Under the pieces are notes generated by a model. It did not search any database. It saw only the letters and a list, made by a program, of their open reading frames with translations, and had not been told where the DNA came from. From Parapedobacter tibetensis (lineage in GTDB: Bacteria > Bacteroidota > Bacteroidia > Sphingobacteriales > Sphingobacteriaceae), in NCBI RefSeq assembly GCF_024704835.1, contig NZ_JAMXBE010000008.1, forward strand, positions 124,001 to 188,000: a stretch of 64,000 nt of DNA. Reading direction: 5' to 3'. Below are positions 16,713 through 25,905 of this stretch, piece after piece. The position numbers were made by a program, and so were the translations under genes. The stretch's first letter is position 1; every line of letters starts with the position of its first letter.

Positions 16713-19652
16713 TTATCGTTTACGATTGGGTTTATCACCCATATGAAACTGAAGGTTACCTCCTTCAACGATATCGTGATGATTAATGATAAATCCATCA
16801 AGCGGCTTTCCGTTGAGCAACACCTGCTGCACATATACATGTTTATCACTTTGGTTCAGCGCTTCCACGGTAAAGGTCTTGCCGTTTTCAAGATTGATTA
16901 CTGCTGACTGTACCAAGGGGCTTCCGAGCCAATATTCATCGGAACCCGGCGATACCGGATAAAAACCTAGGCTGCTGAATAGGTACCAAGCGCTCATCTG
17001 CCCACAATCGTCATTCCCCCCTAAACCATCGGGCCCGTTATGGTATTGGTTTTCTAGGATCATCCGCACCTTTTCCTGGGTTTTCCATGCTTCCCCCGTA
17101 ATATTGTACAAATAGGCTACATGGTGCGAAGGTTCATTGCCATGCACGTAGTTACCGATAATGCCCTCACGTGTGATATCCTCGGTATGCGCAAAATACG
17201 CATCTGGCAGGTACATGGTAAATAGCGAATCCAGGTAGCGGGAAAACCGCTTTCTACCTCCCATTGTCTCCATCAAGCCCACAGGGCTGTGTGGCACATA
17301 CAAGCTGTAGTTCCAGCTGTTGCCTTCAATGAAGCCCTGCCCATGGGTTTCGAGCACATCAAATGCCTCCCTAAATGTACCGTCGGCACGTCTTGGACGC
17401 ATAAAACCAATGGAAGCATCATACACGTTACGCCAATTTTCAGCCCGTTTGATAAAAGTATCGTATATCTCTTGCTTGCCCAAGTATTGGGCAAGCTGAG
17501 CGATGCACCAATCATCGTAAGCATATTCCAACGTGTTTGATACAGAAGTACCGTTGGTTTCATCGGGAATATATCCATTATCTATATATTCACCGATACC
17601 CTCATATCGTCTGTGGTTGGCCGTAGCCACACAGGCATCCAGCGCCGCTTGGGCATCTCCGGTATATACGCCCTTGATGATGGCATCGGCCACAACTGAT
17701 ACACTGTGGTAGCCACTCATGCACCAGTTGTCATTGGCATAGTGCGACCAAATGGGCAACATCTGCAATACGCTTTGGTCGTAGTGCGCCATCATGGAGG
17801 CCACCATATCCGCATTGCGCGATGGATTGACGATATTGAGGTAAGGGTGGAACGCCCGAAACGTGTCCCATATGGAAAAAGACGTATAATTCACAAAGCC
17901 ATCGGCTTGGTGAATTTCATAATCCAATCCCTTGTATTGCCCATCGATATCCATATATACAGTGGGCATCAATGCAGCATGGTACATCGCTGTGTAGAAA
18001 TTCACATAGTCTGCTTCTGTTGGCAAAACTGCCTCAATACGCCGCAGCTCCTCTTCCCACTGTGCACGTCCTTCCCTTTTAATGCGGTCGAAATCCCAAT
18101 GGGGTATTTCCGCACCCATATTTGCCAAGGCATTGGCCATGCCTACGGGTGACAACGCAAACTTTACCTGCACCTGTTCCCCCGCCTCCACATCGAAATC
18201 GAAATGCATGCGTAGCTTCTTTCCGGCAATATCTGGGAAATTGTCACGTTGGTCAAATTTACGCCAAAAGCCTTTATATACGGACGCCACATCGAAGTCC
18301 TTGCTTCCATATGCCTTAAACGGTTTGGAAAACGACATGGCAAAATACACCGTACGCGTACGTGCCCAGCCGTTGGTCTGCCGATAGCCCAGCACTGTGC
18401 TGTCATTAAGCACACGTGCCACCGTCCATACGGTCTTGTCATCATAATCATAGATACCATGCATCAGGTCGAGGACGATGTGTGCCTCATCCTTTTCGGC
18501 GAAGGTATAGCGATGAAAGCCGGTGCGGGTGCTTGTGGTCAACTCGGCGAGGATGCCATGGTCATCCAGTTTCACCCGGTAATAATTGGCCTCGGCCACT
18601 TCGTTATCATGTTGATAGGCCGAACGAAAACCGCTCTGAGGAATGTCGGCTGTGCCGGGATTAAGCTGCAACGCTCCTGTTGTAGGCATAATGAGGAAAT
18701 CGCCCAAGTCTGAATGCCCGGTGCCACTGAAATGCGTATGGCTGAAGCCAACAATGGTAGGGTCGTCATATTGATACCCTGAGCAATATTTGTATACATC
18801 CGGATTGTATTTGCCATCCACGGCATATGGGATGGTGTCCGTATCGGGACTAAGCTGCACTGCCCCGAAAGGCACTGTTGCCCCCGGAAACGTGTGGCCC
18901 ATCTTGGCCGTGCCAATGAGGGGTTGCACATAACGCACCAAGCCGTTCCCAACATAAATCGCCCACAATTCATCCAGTCCAATCCCCATTTCGGCTTCCC
19001 AGATTCCCTCCGTATAGGTTCCGGAGCGCATGGATTCATCGAGTATTTTTATGATACCACTTTTCCGCTTGCTTTCCAACCAGTCGAGGAAACGTGCGGT
19101 AATCCGGTAGCTGTTGGTATAATGGTGGTCGTCCTGTACATCCGGAAGTGACCATCCAGCTCCTACATTGTCTACACCGTACCGATGCCGTACATAATCG
19201 GCTATCCCTTCCACCAACCACCCTGGGCCGCTTCTAGGGGGATAGGCCTGTACGATGTGCATCACCTCGTGAGTCACCACATCCACATCACCGGGCATTT
19301 TTTCCAACCAAGCTTGGCTGATGACCACCTGGCCATCATGGGCATAAGCTACCCCATCATAGGCGGTGTCTACGGTAAGGGTCACTTTCCGCACCGCATT
19401 GGGATTGAACGCCTCCACAAGCATAGGGTACACTTGGAAAAACGTTTCCTTCAGCCGCTCCGCCACCTGCGCATCAAAACTCGTGTCTTGTCTGACAAAA
19501 ATAAACTGAAATCCATTTTGAGCAAAGGAATCGATGTACGCTTTTTCGATAATTGGTGCTATGGTATGTGGGTTATCGGCATCATAAGCCATCAAACAAT
19601 ATTGAAATACAGTAAGCAATAACAGGGAGGAAAATAAAAATCGGATCATCAT
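16713..19652 (-). CDS. Secreted fusion of BSP-type metallopeptidase and GH92 alpha-mannosidase
   Basis: 979 aa. The ATG at 19652 (MMIRFLFSSLLLLT) gives a clean signal peptide; an upstream start at 19709 would put a polar leader before it. Residues ~30-235 match the basic secretory protein peptidase family: zinc motif HEVMH (128-132), then PGWLVEGIADYVRHRYG and YRITARFLDWLE. Residues ~239-979 are a complete GH92 domain (PLIGTAKMGHTFPGATVPFGAVQLS, GFSHTHFSGTGHSDLGDFLIMPT, GLGGNDDCGQMSAWY). GH92 enzymes are Ca2+-dependent exo-alpha-mannosidases acting on N-glycans or mannans. No PUL genes adjoin it. The fusion could clip both protein and glycan of mannosylated glycoproteins, an inference. Confidence 0.9.
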   Translation of the reverse strand: MMIRFLFSSLLLLTVFQYCLMAYDADNPHTIAPIIEKAYIDSFAQNGFQFIFVRQDTSFDAQVAERLKETFFQVYPMLVEAFNPNAVRKVTLTVDTAYDGVAYAHDGQVVISQAWLEKMPGDVDVVTHEVMHIVQAYPPRSGPGWLVEGIADYVRHRYGVDNVGAGWSLPDVQDDHHYTNSYRITARFLDWLESKRKSGIIKILDESMRSGTYTEGIWEAEMGIGLDELWAIYVGNGLVRYVQPLIGTAKMGHTFPGATVPFGAVQLSPDTDTIPYAVDGKYNPDVYKYCSGYQYDDPTIVGFSHTHFSGTGHSDLGDFLIMPTTGALQLNPGTADIPQSGFRSAYQHDNEVAEANYYRVKLDDHGILAELTTSTRTGFHRYTFAEKDEAHIVLDLMHGIYDYDDKTVWTVARVLNDSTVLGYRQTNGWARTRTVYFAMSFSKPFKAYGSKDFDVASVYKGFWRKFDQRDNFPDIAGKKLRMHFDFDVEAGEQVQVKFALSPVGMANALANMGAEIPHWDFDRIKREGRAQWEEELRRIEAVLPTEADYVNFYTAMYHAALMPTVYMDIDGQYKGLDYEIHQADGFVNYTSFSIWDTFRAFHPYLNIVNPSRNADMVASMMAHYDQSVLQMLPIWSHYANDNWCMSGYHSVSVVADAIIKGVYTGDAQAALDACVATANHRRYEGIGEYIDNGYIPDETNGTSVSNTLEYAYDDWCIAQLAQYLGKQEIYDTFIKRAENWRNVYDASIGFMRPRRADGTFREAFDVLETHGQGFIEGNSWNYSLYVPHSPVGLMETMGGRKRFSRYLDSLFTMYLPDAYFAHTEDITREGIIGNYVHGNEPSHHVAYLYNITGEAWKTQEKVRMILENQYHNGPDGLGGNDDCGQMSAWYLFSSLGFYPVSPGSDEYWLGSPLVQSAVINLENGKTFTVEALNQSDKHVYVQQVLLNGKPLDGFIINHHDIVEGGNLQFHMGDKPNRKR

Positions 19653-19946
19653 TTTTTTCTCGCTAAAAATCAGAATGGGCAATCTCCGTTGTTCACAAAA
19701 ATTGCCCATTCAGCATTGGATGTATAAAATTTGCTTTAATAGGGTACGATTGTATTAGTAATCAGCATAAATCCATATCTTCGATTTATGCTAAACCAAA
19801 AGTAAGGCATACCATTGAAGGAGTATGTTAATGAATACCCAACGAAATGTTAATGAAAACCAAATGGCCTGGTATCAGCCATCTTATTTGTTGGTTTCCT
19901 TGCTATATTCGCCTGTACCGTGGGCAACATCCAAAACGATATCCCG

Positions 19947-21377
19947 ATGAAATATTCATTGCGCATCCATAAGGGCATTTCGCTGTTGGGTTTCATCTTG
20001 CTAATATCCGTATTGTTTTACCTCACCTACAACACGTTCAAACTTAAAGACGAACAATACCAAACGGCGGAAGAAGCACTCATTAGCCAACGGTATACAC
20101 AAAGCATCCGCAATGATAAGATATTTCCCGGAGGGGTTGCCATCATCGACCGTTACCTGATGGAAAACATCCATGCGTTGGAGGCTGCCTACGTGCAGGA
20201 TAAAGATTCATTCGAAAACTATAAAAACAGGCTACTCGATAGCATGTTCAATGCCTTACGCCTTGCCAATACCATGGATAGCCTGTTTGCTCAAATAAAG
20301 GCCGAACATGAATTACGCGACAACCTTCAATATCTGCTCACCGTCAACACCATCCAGCTTGTTTTCAAAGACCTACATGTGGTAAGCATCTTCCAGGCCA
20401 ATCAATCCGGTGAGTTTCTCCCCGACAGGCTAACCACTCCTTATGGCGCTTATATCGGCGGCACGCTGGAAAAACCATTGCCCCAAAACCAAATTACCAA
20501 TCTTACGGTAAGCACCCAGGCCGACTACAATTACTGGATTGGGTTTTCACTCTATGCCGACTATGATAATCGCACCTGGAATATCTTCAAGCTGATGATG
20601 CCGTCCTTTCTACTGGCACTCTTTGCCATCGGCTGCGTGGTATCCATCTATTACATTACCTATCGGAATTGGCTCCGGCAGAAAAAACTCGCCGAAATGA
20701 AATCAGACTTCGTCAACAGCATCACGCATGAGTTCAATACGCCGCTTTCCACCATCATTGTGGCCAACAAAAACATGCAGAACGACAAGATCTTGGCCGA
20801 TGCCAACAATATCAAACCGCTCACCAAAATTATCGAGCGCCAATCGCTACGCCTGCAGAAACTCTTCGACCAAGTGATTGATATCACCACAATGGACAAT
20901 TCCTCATTACAGAAAGAATCCGGTGATATCCACCTTCTACTACGGGAAATCATCACAGACTATAATCTAAAAATATCCGGACAACACATTGACATCCAAT
21001 TGAATGCACAGAATCAGCCATTTATCATCGAGCTGAACAAATTTTTCTTCACAACGATGATTTTTAATTTGTTTGACAATGCCATCAAATACAACGACCA
21101 TGTGCAGAAACGCATTGTTGTGGATATCGAAACGACCGATGCGGCCATCAACTTGCGGATAACTGACAATGGGGTAGGCATGCCCAATAAGGAAATTGAA
21201 CATGTCTTTGAAAAATTCTACCGCATACAGAAGCAGGGCAACCAACATATCTCCGGATTGGGATTGGGACTTTACTATACCTACCAATGCATCAAAAGCC
21301 ACGGGTGGACGCTATCGGTAACGAGCGAAGAAATGGTAGGGAGCCAATTTACCATCTACATCCCTTATAAAACCTAA
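19947..21377 (+). CDS. Sensor histidine kinase
   Basis: 476 aa. The ATG at 19947 (MKYSLRIHKGIS) precedes TM1 (LLGFILLISVLFYLTY). A periplasmic sensor region of ~200 residues follows, then TM2 (PSFLLALFAIGCVVSIYYITY). The kinase core has an H box (VNSITHEFNTPLSTII), N box (FNLFDNAIKYND), G1 (ITDNGVGMP) and G2 (SGLGLGLYYTY). It autophosphorylates and should phosphorylate the OmpR-type regulator encoded next. The periplasmic domain is not a recognised type. 295 bases separate it from GH92, mostly AT-rich promoter DNA for both. Confidence 0.93.
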   Translation: MKYSLRIHKGISLLGFILLISVLFYLTYNTFKLKDEQYQTAEEALISQRYTQSIRNDKIFPGGVAIIDRYLMENIHALEAAYVQDKDSFENYKNRLLDSMFNALRLANTMDSLFAQIKAEHELRDNLQYLLTVNTIQLVFKDLHVVSIFQANQSGEFLPDRLTTPYGAYIGGTLEKPLPQNQITNLTVSTQADYNYWIGFSLYADYDNRTWNIFKLMMPSFLLALFAIGCVVSIYYITYRNWLRQKKLAEMKSDFVNSITHEFNTPLSTIIVANKNMQNDKILADANNIKPLTKIIERQSLRLQKLFDQVIDITTMDNSSLQKESGDIHLLLREIITDYNLKISGQHIDIQLNAQNQPFIIELNKFFFTTMIFNLFDNAIKYNDHVQKRIVVDIETTDAAINLRITDNGVGMPNKEIEHVFEKFYRIQKQGNQHISGLGLGLYYTYQCIKSHGWTLSVTSEEMVGSQFTIYIPYKT

Positions 21378-21491
21378 TTGAGCCCTGGAGCCTATCGGGT
21401 ATTTAACCTGCATATTTCGCCCGAAAACACCCACCAATTATGTATATTCGAACCAGTTTTACGTCACCTGTTAACGGGTTAATGAAGCGAA

Positions 21492-22193
21492 ATGAAGCCG
21501 AAATTACTATATGTGGAGGACGAAACCGATTTGGGCAATGTGACCAAGCAATACCTCGAAGCCATGAACTTCGAAGTGGTATGGTGCACCACGGGGAAAG
21601 GCGCCTACCAAGAATACCTCCAACAACCCGATGCGTTCAGCCTGACCATTATCGATATCCAACTACCGGATACCAATGGGTTTGATTTGGCTCGGAAAAT
21701 CGTGGAACACAATAAAAATGCTTACTTCCTATTCCTCACTGCGCGCAAGGAGAAAAAAGACCGATTGCATGGCCTAGACCTCGGTGCTGTGGACTACATC
21801 ACCAAACCTTTTGATATCGATGAATTGGTGCTACGTATCCGCAACATCACGAGGCGGTTATTGCATTCAACGGCAGCACAGGACCATGCCAACACCATCC
21901 AGATAGGCGATATTACATTGAATAAGGAATCATTGAGTCTCGCTGTTGGAGGCCATACCCGAACAACCCTTACCCAGCGCGAAGCCGAACTGTTGGAATA
22001 CCTCTATGCCCATCGAAATTCGATTGTGAAGCGGGAAGATATACTCATCCGGTTTTGGGGCGAAAATGACTATTTCATGGGTCGTAGCTTGGATGTGTTT
22101 ATTTCCCGGCTACGTAAATTGTTACGGCATTCTGTCTCGGGAACGAAGATTGAGAATATCTATGGGGTGGGGTTTATTTTATCAGTGCCTTAA
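21492..22193 (+). CDS. OmpR-family response regulator
   Basis: Receiver domain (YVEDETDLGN acidic pocket, phospho-acceptor Asp in TIIDIQLPDTNG, Thr in FLTARKEKKDR, Lys in YITKPFD) and a C-terminal winged helix (TLTQREAELLEYLYAHRNSIVKREDI to SLDVFISRLRKLL, IYGVGFIL). 233 aa, full length. Cognate of the kinase encoded 114 bases upstream. Ends 2 bases from the convergent DciA-like gene. Confidence 0.95.
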   Translation: MKPKLLYVEDETDLGNVTKQYLEAMNFEVVWCTTGKGAYQEYLQQPDAFSLTIIDIQLPDTNGFDLARKIVEHNKNAYFLFLTARKEKKDRLHGLDLGAVDYITKPFDIDELVLRIRNITRRLLHSTAAQDHANTIQIGDITLNKESLSLAVGGHTRTTLTQREAELLEYLYAHRNSIVKREDILIRFWGENDYFMGRSLDVFISRLRKLLRHSVSGTKIENIYGVGFILSVP

Positions 22194-22195
22194 CC

Positions 22196-22486
22196 TCAAA
22201 GCACGACCAGGTCTTCAATCACCACCTGTCCAACGTATTCGTTCATCCGGCCGATGATTTGCGAGCGCATGAGCAGCAGCTCATTTTTGATTACTGATGA
22301 TTCCACCTTTACAAACAGTTTCTTGTCACGGATATAGAGCTGCTTGGTACGGTTAGCGATGGCCTTCCCCATCAGCTGGGGCCATGCGGCCACCAATGAT
22401 GTTTCATCAAATTTACGCCGCAACTTGTACACATCGAGCATTTTATCGATGGCCTCCTTGATGGTCATGTCGTTGCCTCTGCTCAT
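22196..22486 (-). CDS. DUF721/DciA-like protein
   Basis: 96 aa with the DUF721 pattern (MTIKEAIDKMLDVYKLRRKFDE, VAAWPQLMGKAIANRTKQLYIRDKKLFVKVESSVIKNELLLM). Members related to DciA help load the replicative helicase DnaB. The ATG overlaps the recF stop by 4 bases (22483-22486), which indicates translational coupling with recF and fits a DNA-replication role. Confidence 0.88.
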   Translation of the reverse strand: MSRGNDMTIKEAIDKMLDVYKLRRKFDETSLVAAWPQLMGKAIANRTKQLYIRDKKLFVKVESSVIKNELLLMRSQIIGRMNEYVGQVVIEDLVVL

Positions 22487-23601
22487 GCCATTTCCAGCTG
22501 CTGGTTTACGGTGCCTTTACTGATTTCAAATATGCACACTTTGCGGTTTATTTCTTCAAAGATACGGTTTATCCGCATGGTATCGGTATCGGTAAGGAAT
22601 ATTTGGCCGAAATCATCTGTTGATACCATCTGCATCAACTTGCGCGTACGTCTGTCATCAAGCTTATCAAAGATATCATCCAGCAACAACAGCGGCTTGA
22701 ATCCTTTTTGTCGATGCAGGAAGCTATATTGGGCTAATTTCAACGCGATAAGGAACGACTTCTGTTGCCCCTGTGAGCCAAACTTTTTCAGCGGCATACC
22801 TTCATGTATGGAAAACAGCAAATCGTCTTTATGAATACCTACGGTGGTACGTTCCAGCACACAGTCGCGCTCAAGGCTTCGCTCCAACAGGTCAAGGAAA
22901 GCACCTTCCATCAGCGGTGATTCATACACCAACGATACCCGTTCAGCCGTTTCGGTAAGGAATTGGTAATGCCTATCAAACTCGGGGATGAATTCAGTCA
23001 TGAAAGCCTTACGCTTTTCAAAAATCCTGTTACCTGCTTCCACCAGTTGTGCATTTAGGACATCCAGTAAGCTCTTATCCAACATTCTACCTTTGGCGGC
23101 CTGTTTCAGCAGGCTATTGCGCTGTATGAGGTAGCGGTTGTAAGCAATCAACCCATCGAGATACTGATGGTCGGTCTGTGAAATCACGTTATCCACAAAA
23201 CGGCGGCGTTCCTCGCTGCCATCGGTTACGATGGCAGAGTCGTTTGGTGAAACCATCACTAAGGGGAACTGGCCAATGTGGTCGGCCAGTCGAGTATATT
23301 CCTTCTTGTTCTTCTTGAATTGCTTTTTCTGGTTGCGTTTCAGGCTACACGCCACCACATCAGGTTGGGCATCCTTATCGAATTCGCCCTGCACCATAAA
23401 CCAATCTTCGCCCTGTTTAATTTGTTGGGAATCCACCGGATTGAAATAGCTCTTGCAAAGCGAAAGATAATGTATAGCATCCAATAGATTGGTCTTGCCT
23501 GCACCATTATCACCCGTGAAGGCATTCGCTTCTAGCGCGAAGTTAAGCGTGGCTTCGGTATAATTCTTGAAATTAAGTATGGACAATTGTTTCAGCCACA
23601 T
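22483..23601 (-). CDS. recF: DNA replication and repair protein RecF
   Basis: SMC-like ATPase that helps load RecA at ssDNA gaps with RecO and RecR. 372 aa from the ATG at 23601 (MWLKQLSILNFKNY); a GTG two codons earlier is possible. Walker A GDNGAGKTNLLDAIHYL near residue 30, signature region FGSQGQQKSFLIALKLAQ, Walker B PLLLLDDIFDKLDDRR, D-loop then IFLTDTD. Starts downstream of the DUF4834 gene and overlaps the DciA-like gene. Confidence 0.96.
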   Translation of the reverse strand: MWLKQLSILNFKNYTEATLNFALEANAFTGDNGAGKTNLLDAIHYLSLCKSYFNPVDSQQIKQGEDWFMVQGEFDKDAQPDVVACSLKRNQKKQFKKNKKEYTRLADHIGQFPLVMVSPNDSAIVTDGSEERRRFVDNVISQTDHQYLDGLIAYNRYLIQRNSLLKQAAKGRMLDKSLLDVLNAQLVEAGNRIFEKRKAFMTEFIPEFDRHYQFLTETAERVSLVYESPLMEGAFLDLLERSLERDCVLERTTVGIHKDDLLFSIHEGMPLKKFGSQGQQKSFLIALKLAQYSFLHRQKGFKPLLLLDDIFDKLDDRRTRKLMQMVSTDDFGQIFLTDTDTMRINRIFEEINRKVCIFEISKGTVNQQLEMA

Positions 23602-23627
23602 ACCCACAAAGATAAGGTTTTTGTCGG

Positions 23628-23915
23628 CTATTTGGCAGATGATTTTATCTCTTCAAATTCCACAAATTCACCTGCCTTTTTCGCTCCATTTTTCGGTTTG
23701 CTTTGGGGCGGCATGTAATCTATGCGCACTTTGCCGTCCGGCTTGGTTTGCTGGGTACGGTTGTTATGCTGATGCTGATATTGCTGTTGGGCATTGCCCA
23801 TAACTTTCTCTGCCATCTTACGCATTGCCCATGGGAAGATGAGCCGTGCTACCACGCGCACCAACCACAAAATGGCAACTGCAATAAGCAAAAATTTTAA
23901 TAATCCCATATTCAT
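23628..23915 (-). CDS. DUF4834 small membrane-anchored protein
   Basis: About 95 aa: one N-terminal transmembrane helix (LLKFLLIAVAILWLVRVVARLIF) then a Gln/His/Asn-rich stretch and a conserved tail (KVRIDYMPP, GEFVEFEEIK). This layout is the Bacteroidota-only DUF4834 family, often found next to recF. The start could be 23915 or 23909. Function unknown. Confidence 0.8.
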   Translation of the reverse strand: MNMGLLKFLLIAVAILWLVRVVARLIFPWAMRKMAEKVMGNAQQQYQHQHNNRTQQTKPDGKVRIDYMPPQSKPKNGAKKAGEFVEFEEIKSSAK

Positions 23916-24015
23916 TCGGATGTTAATCACACAAATTTAAGTAAAAAAGGGAAAACTCACCCTACCTTAAACCTATTTTTAACTAACTTTAACGAACAAT
24001 TGACAATCTATGCCC

Positions 24016-24498
24016 CTATTTTCCTTTTGCCTTGAGGATAGCCTGTTGAAGTTCTACCTGACGTTGCGTGCCGATAATGTACGCCAAGCCATCGCGGTCT
24101 GTTAACCATATCGCATCTTTACCCCCCGCATAGAACTTGATTCTGCCTTTTTGATGGAGGTTGTATACCGGATTGTTGATGAAGAAATTGCTATAAGGTT
24201 TACGCTCTACTTTCACAATACTATTGAGGTCTATTTTCACCAATCGTGTAGTCCAGAGCCCACTTAGCTTCAAGCTATTATCTTCCACAGTAATGCGGTA
24301 TTGAAGCATATACATCATCACGATGGATACAAAAATAATGGCGCTCCCTACCAATAGGAATAGCTGGCTTTCGCTCTCACGCTCGATATTGATGTAATAA
24401 GCGATAAAGCAAAACAGCGCCAGCACTAAGCGCACACTCACCCAACCTCGGTCGCGGCCCAAGTATTGGTTTTCCACGTATATCGGTTTCTCCTCCAT
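24016..24498 (-). CDS. Membrane protein with PH-like C-terminal domain
   Basis: 160 aa with two transmembrane helices (RLVLALFCFIAYYIN and LFLLVGSAIIFVSIVMMYML) and a cytoplasmic C-terminal half (YRITVEDNSLKLSGLWTTRLVKIDLNSIVKVE, NPVYNLHQKGRIKFYAGGKDAIWLT) that looks like a bacterial PH-domain protein. Lies 4 bases after tilS on the same strand. No known function. Confidence 0.65.
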   Translation of the reverse strand: MEEKPIYVENQYLGRDRGWVSVRLVLALFCFIAYYINIERESESQLFLLVGSAIIFVSIVMMYMLQYRITVEDNSLKLSGLWTTRLVKIDLNSIVKVERKPYSNFFINNPVYNLHQKGRIKFYAGGKDAIWLTDRDGLAYIIGTQRQVELQQAILKAKGK

Positions 24499-24502
24499 TG
24501 GT

Positions 24503-25831
24503 TTAAAAACATGCTAATGTAAACACTTTTTTTGTTTTGCCGGTAATTTTATAACGATCGTCCATCCTATGGGGGGCCACCCAAATGATATCACCGTTGC
24601 CATTGACAACCACAGGTACCGATCGCTTCTGGTAGACCGGAATTTTGAGCGACACAAAAAGGTCGCTCAACTTCTTCTTGCCACTCATTCCCAATGGGTA
24701 AAACACGTCGGCCTCCTGCCAGGCTCTTATCTGGATAGGGAATGTGATCTTATCGGCATCGAATTGTGCGATATGGGATTCCCCCATGACAGCCCTATCA
24801 GTAGACAAGCTCGATTCAAAGCGATATTCGTCCCATTGTGCTCCATTCCCAGGTCTTTCAATGGTCGCCACCATATCTTCTTCGGTCTCCATGGGTTTCA
24901 GCACCAACTCGCCTCGATTGAGGTAAAGCACATGCGAGGGGGAGCGAAATTGTTTGCCCGGCACATTACGTATTGCCCCTTCTAAATCGCTCAATACCGG
25001 TTCTGTAAACCCAAATGGCTTGAATAGTTCATAAAGCAAGAATCGCCGTGGTTGCAAGTCCATCAACTTCGCAACGGAGATATGCCATTCCTTATCCGAA
25101 AACTCCGTAAACAAGCCATTACGTAGCTCCTCTACATACGCTTGCAGCACCGTGTAGGCATCCGTAAAGCGCACCATATTTTCGGCAAAGGTATATTCCA
25201 ATACGGGGTTGAGTTCCTTCAGCTTGGGGACAACCTCCAGCCGGATCTTGTTTCGGGCATATTTAGTGGAGTAATTGGATGCATCGTCGCGGTATTCCAG
25301 TCCCTCGGCATGCACGTATGCCTGCACCTCTTCACTACTCAAGAAAAGTAACGGCCGGATGATGCGGTTGCGCTTAGGCTGTATGCCTCGCAAGCCCGCG
25401 AGCCCGGTACCTCGTACCAAGTTGAGTAGTAGGGTTTCCATGTTGTCATTCTGGTGCTGCGCCACCGCGATATAATCGTACCCTTGGGTAACGCGGATTG
25501 CTTCAAACCATTCGTAACGCAACTTACGCGCAGCCATCTGAATGGAAACTCCAGTCTGCTGTGCATGGGCTTCGGTCTCAAATGCTGTCGCATAAAATGG
25601 CACACGCAGTGTTTTAGCAAGTAGGTACACCAGCGCTTCATCGGCATCAGCAGCCTCCCCACGCAGGCGGAAATTGCAATGGGCTATACCGATTGCATAT
25701 CCGGCTCTTGCAAAAAGGTGCGCCATCAGCACCGAATCCTTGCCCCCGCTCACCGCCAACAGGATGCGCTCATGTGGTTGGCACAATGCCTGCTCCTGAA
25801 GGTATTGAATGAATCGCTCTTGTACGTTCAT
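24503..25831 (-). CDS. tilS: tRNA(Ile)-lysidine synthase
   Basis: Essential enzyme that converts C34 of the CAU-anticodon tRNA-Ile to lysidine, using ATP and lysine. N-type ATP-pyrophosphatase with PP-loop LLAVSGGKDSVLMAHLF near residue 25, IAHCNFRLRGEAADADE, and VAQHQNDNMETLLLNLVRGTGLAGL; C-terminal TilS domain with FYPLGMSGKKKLSDLFVSLKIP. ATG at 25831 (MNVQERFIQYL) is chosen over a start at 25882 that adds an unrelated leader. 442 aa. Divergent from the OstA-like gene. Confidence 0.95.
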   Translation of the reverse strand: MNVQERFIQYLQEQALCQPHERILLAVSGGKDSVLMAHLFARAGYAIGIAHCNFRLRGEAADADEALVYLLAKTLRVPFYATAFETEAHAQQTGVSIQMAARKLRYEWFEAIRVTQGYDYIAVAQHQNDNMETLLLNLVRGTGLAGLRGIQPKRNRIIRPLLFLSSEEVQAYVHAEGLEYRDDASNYSTKYARNKIRLEVVPKLKELNPVLEYTFAENMVRFTDAYTVLQAYVEELRNGLFTEFSDKEWHISVAKLMDLQPRRFLLYELFKPFGFTEPVLSDLEGAIRNVPGKQFRSPSHVLYLNRGELVLKPMETEEDMVATIERPGNGAQWDEYRFESSLSTDRAVMGESHIAQFDADKITFPIQIRAWQEADVFYPLGMSGKKKLSDLFVSLKIPVYQKRSVPVVVNGNGDIIWVAPHRMDDRYKITGKTKKVFTLACF

Positions 25832-25905
25832 ATGCCCAAAGGTACATGATATTTGTGTATCCGTGTTAGTTAAAAAAACCATACTTTTTAGCTAAGTTTG
25901 CTCCC

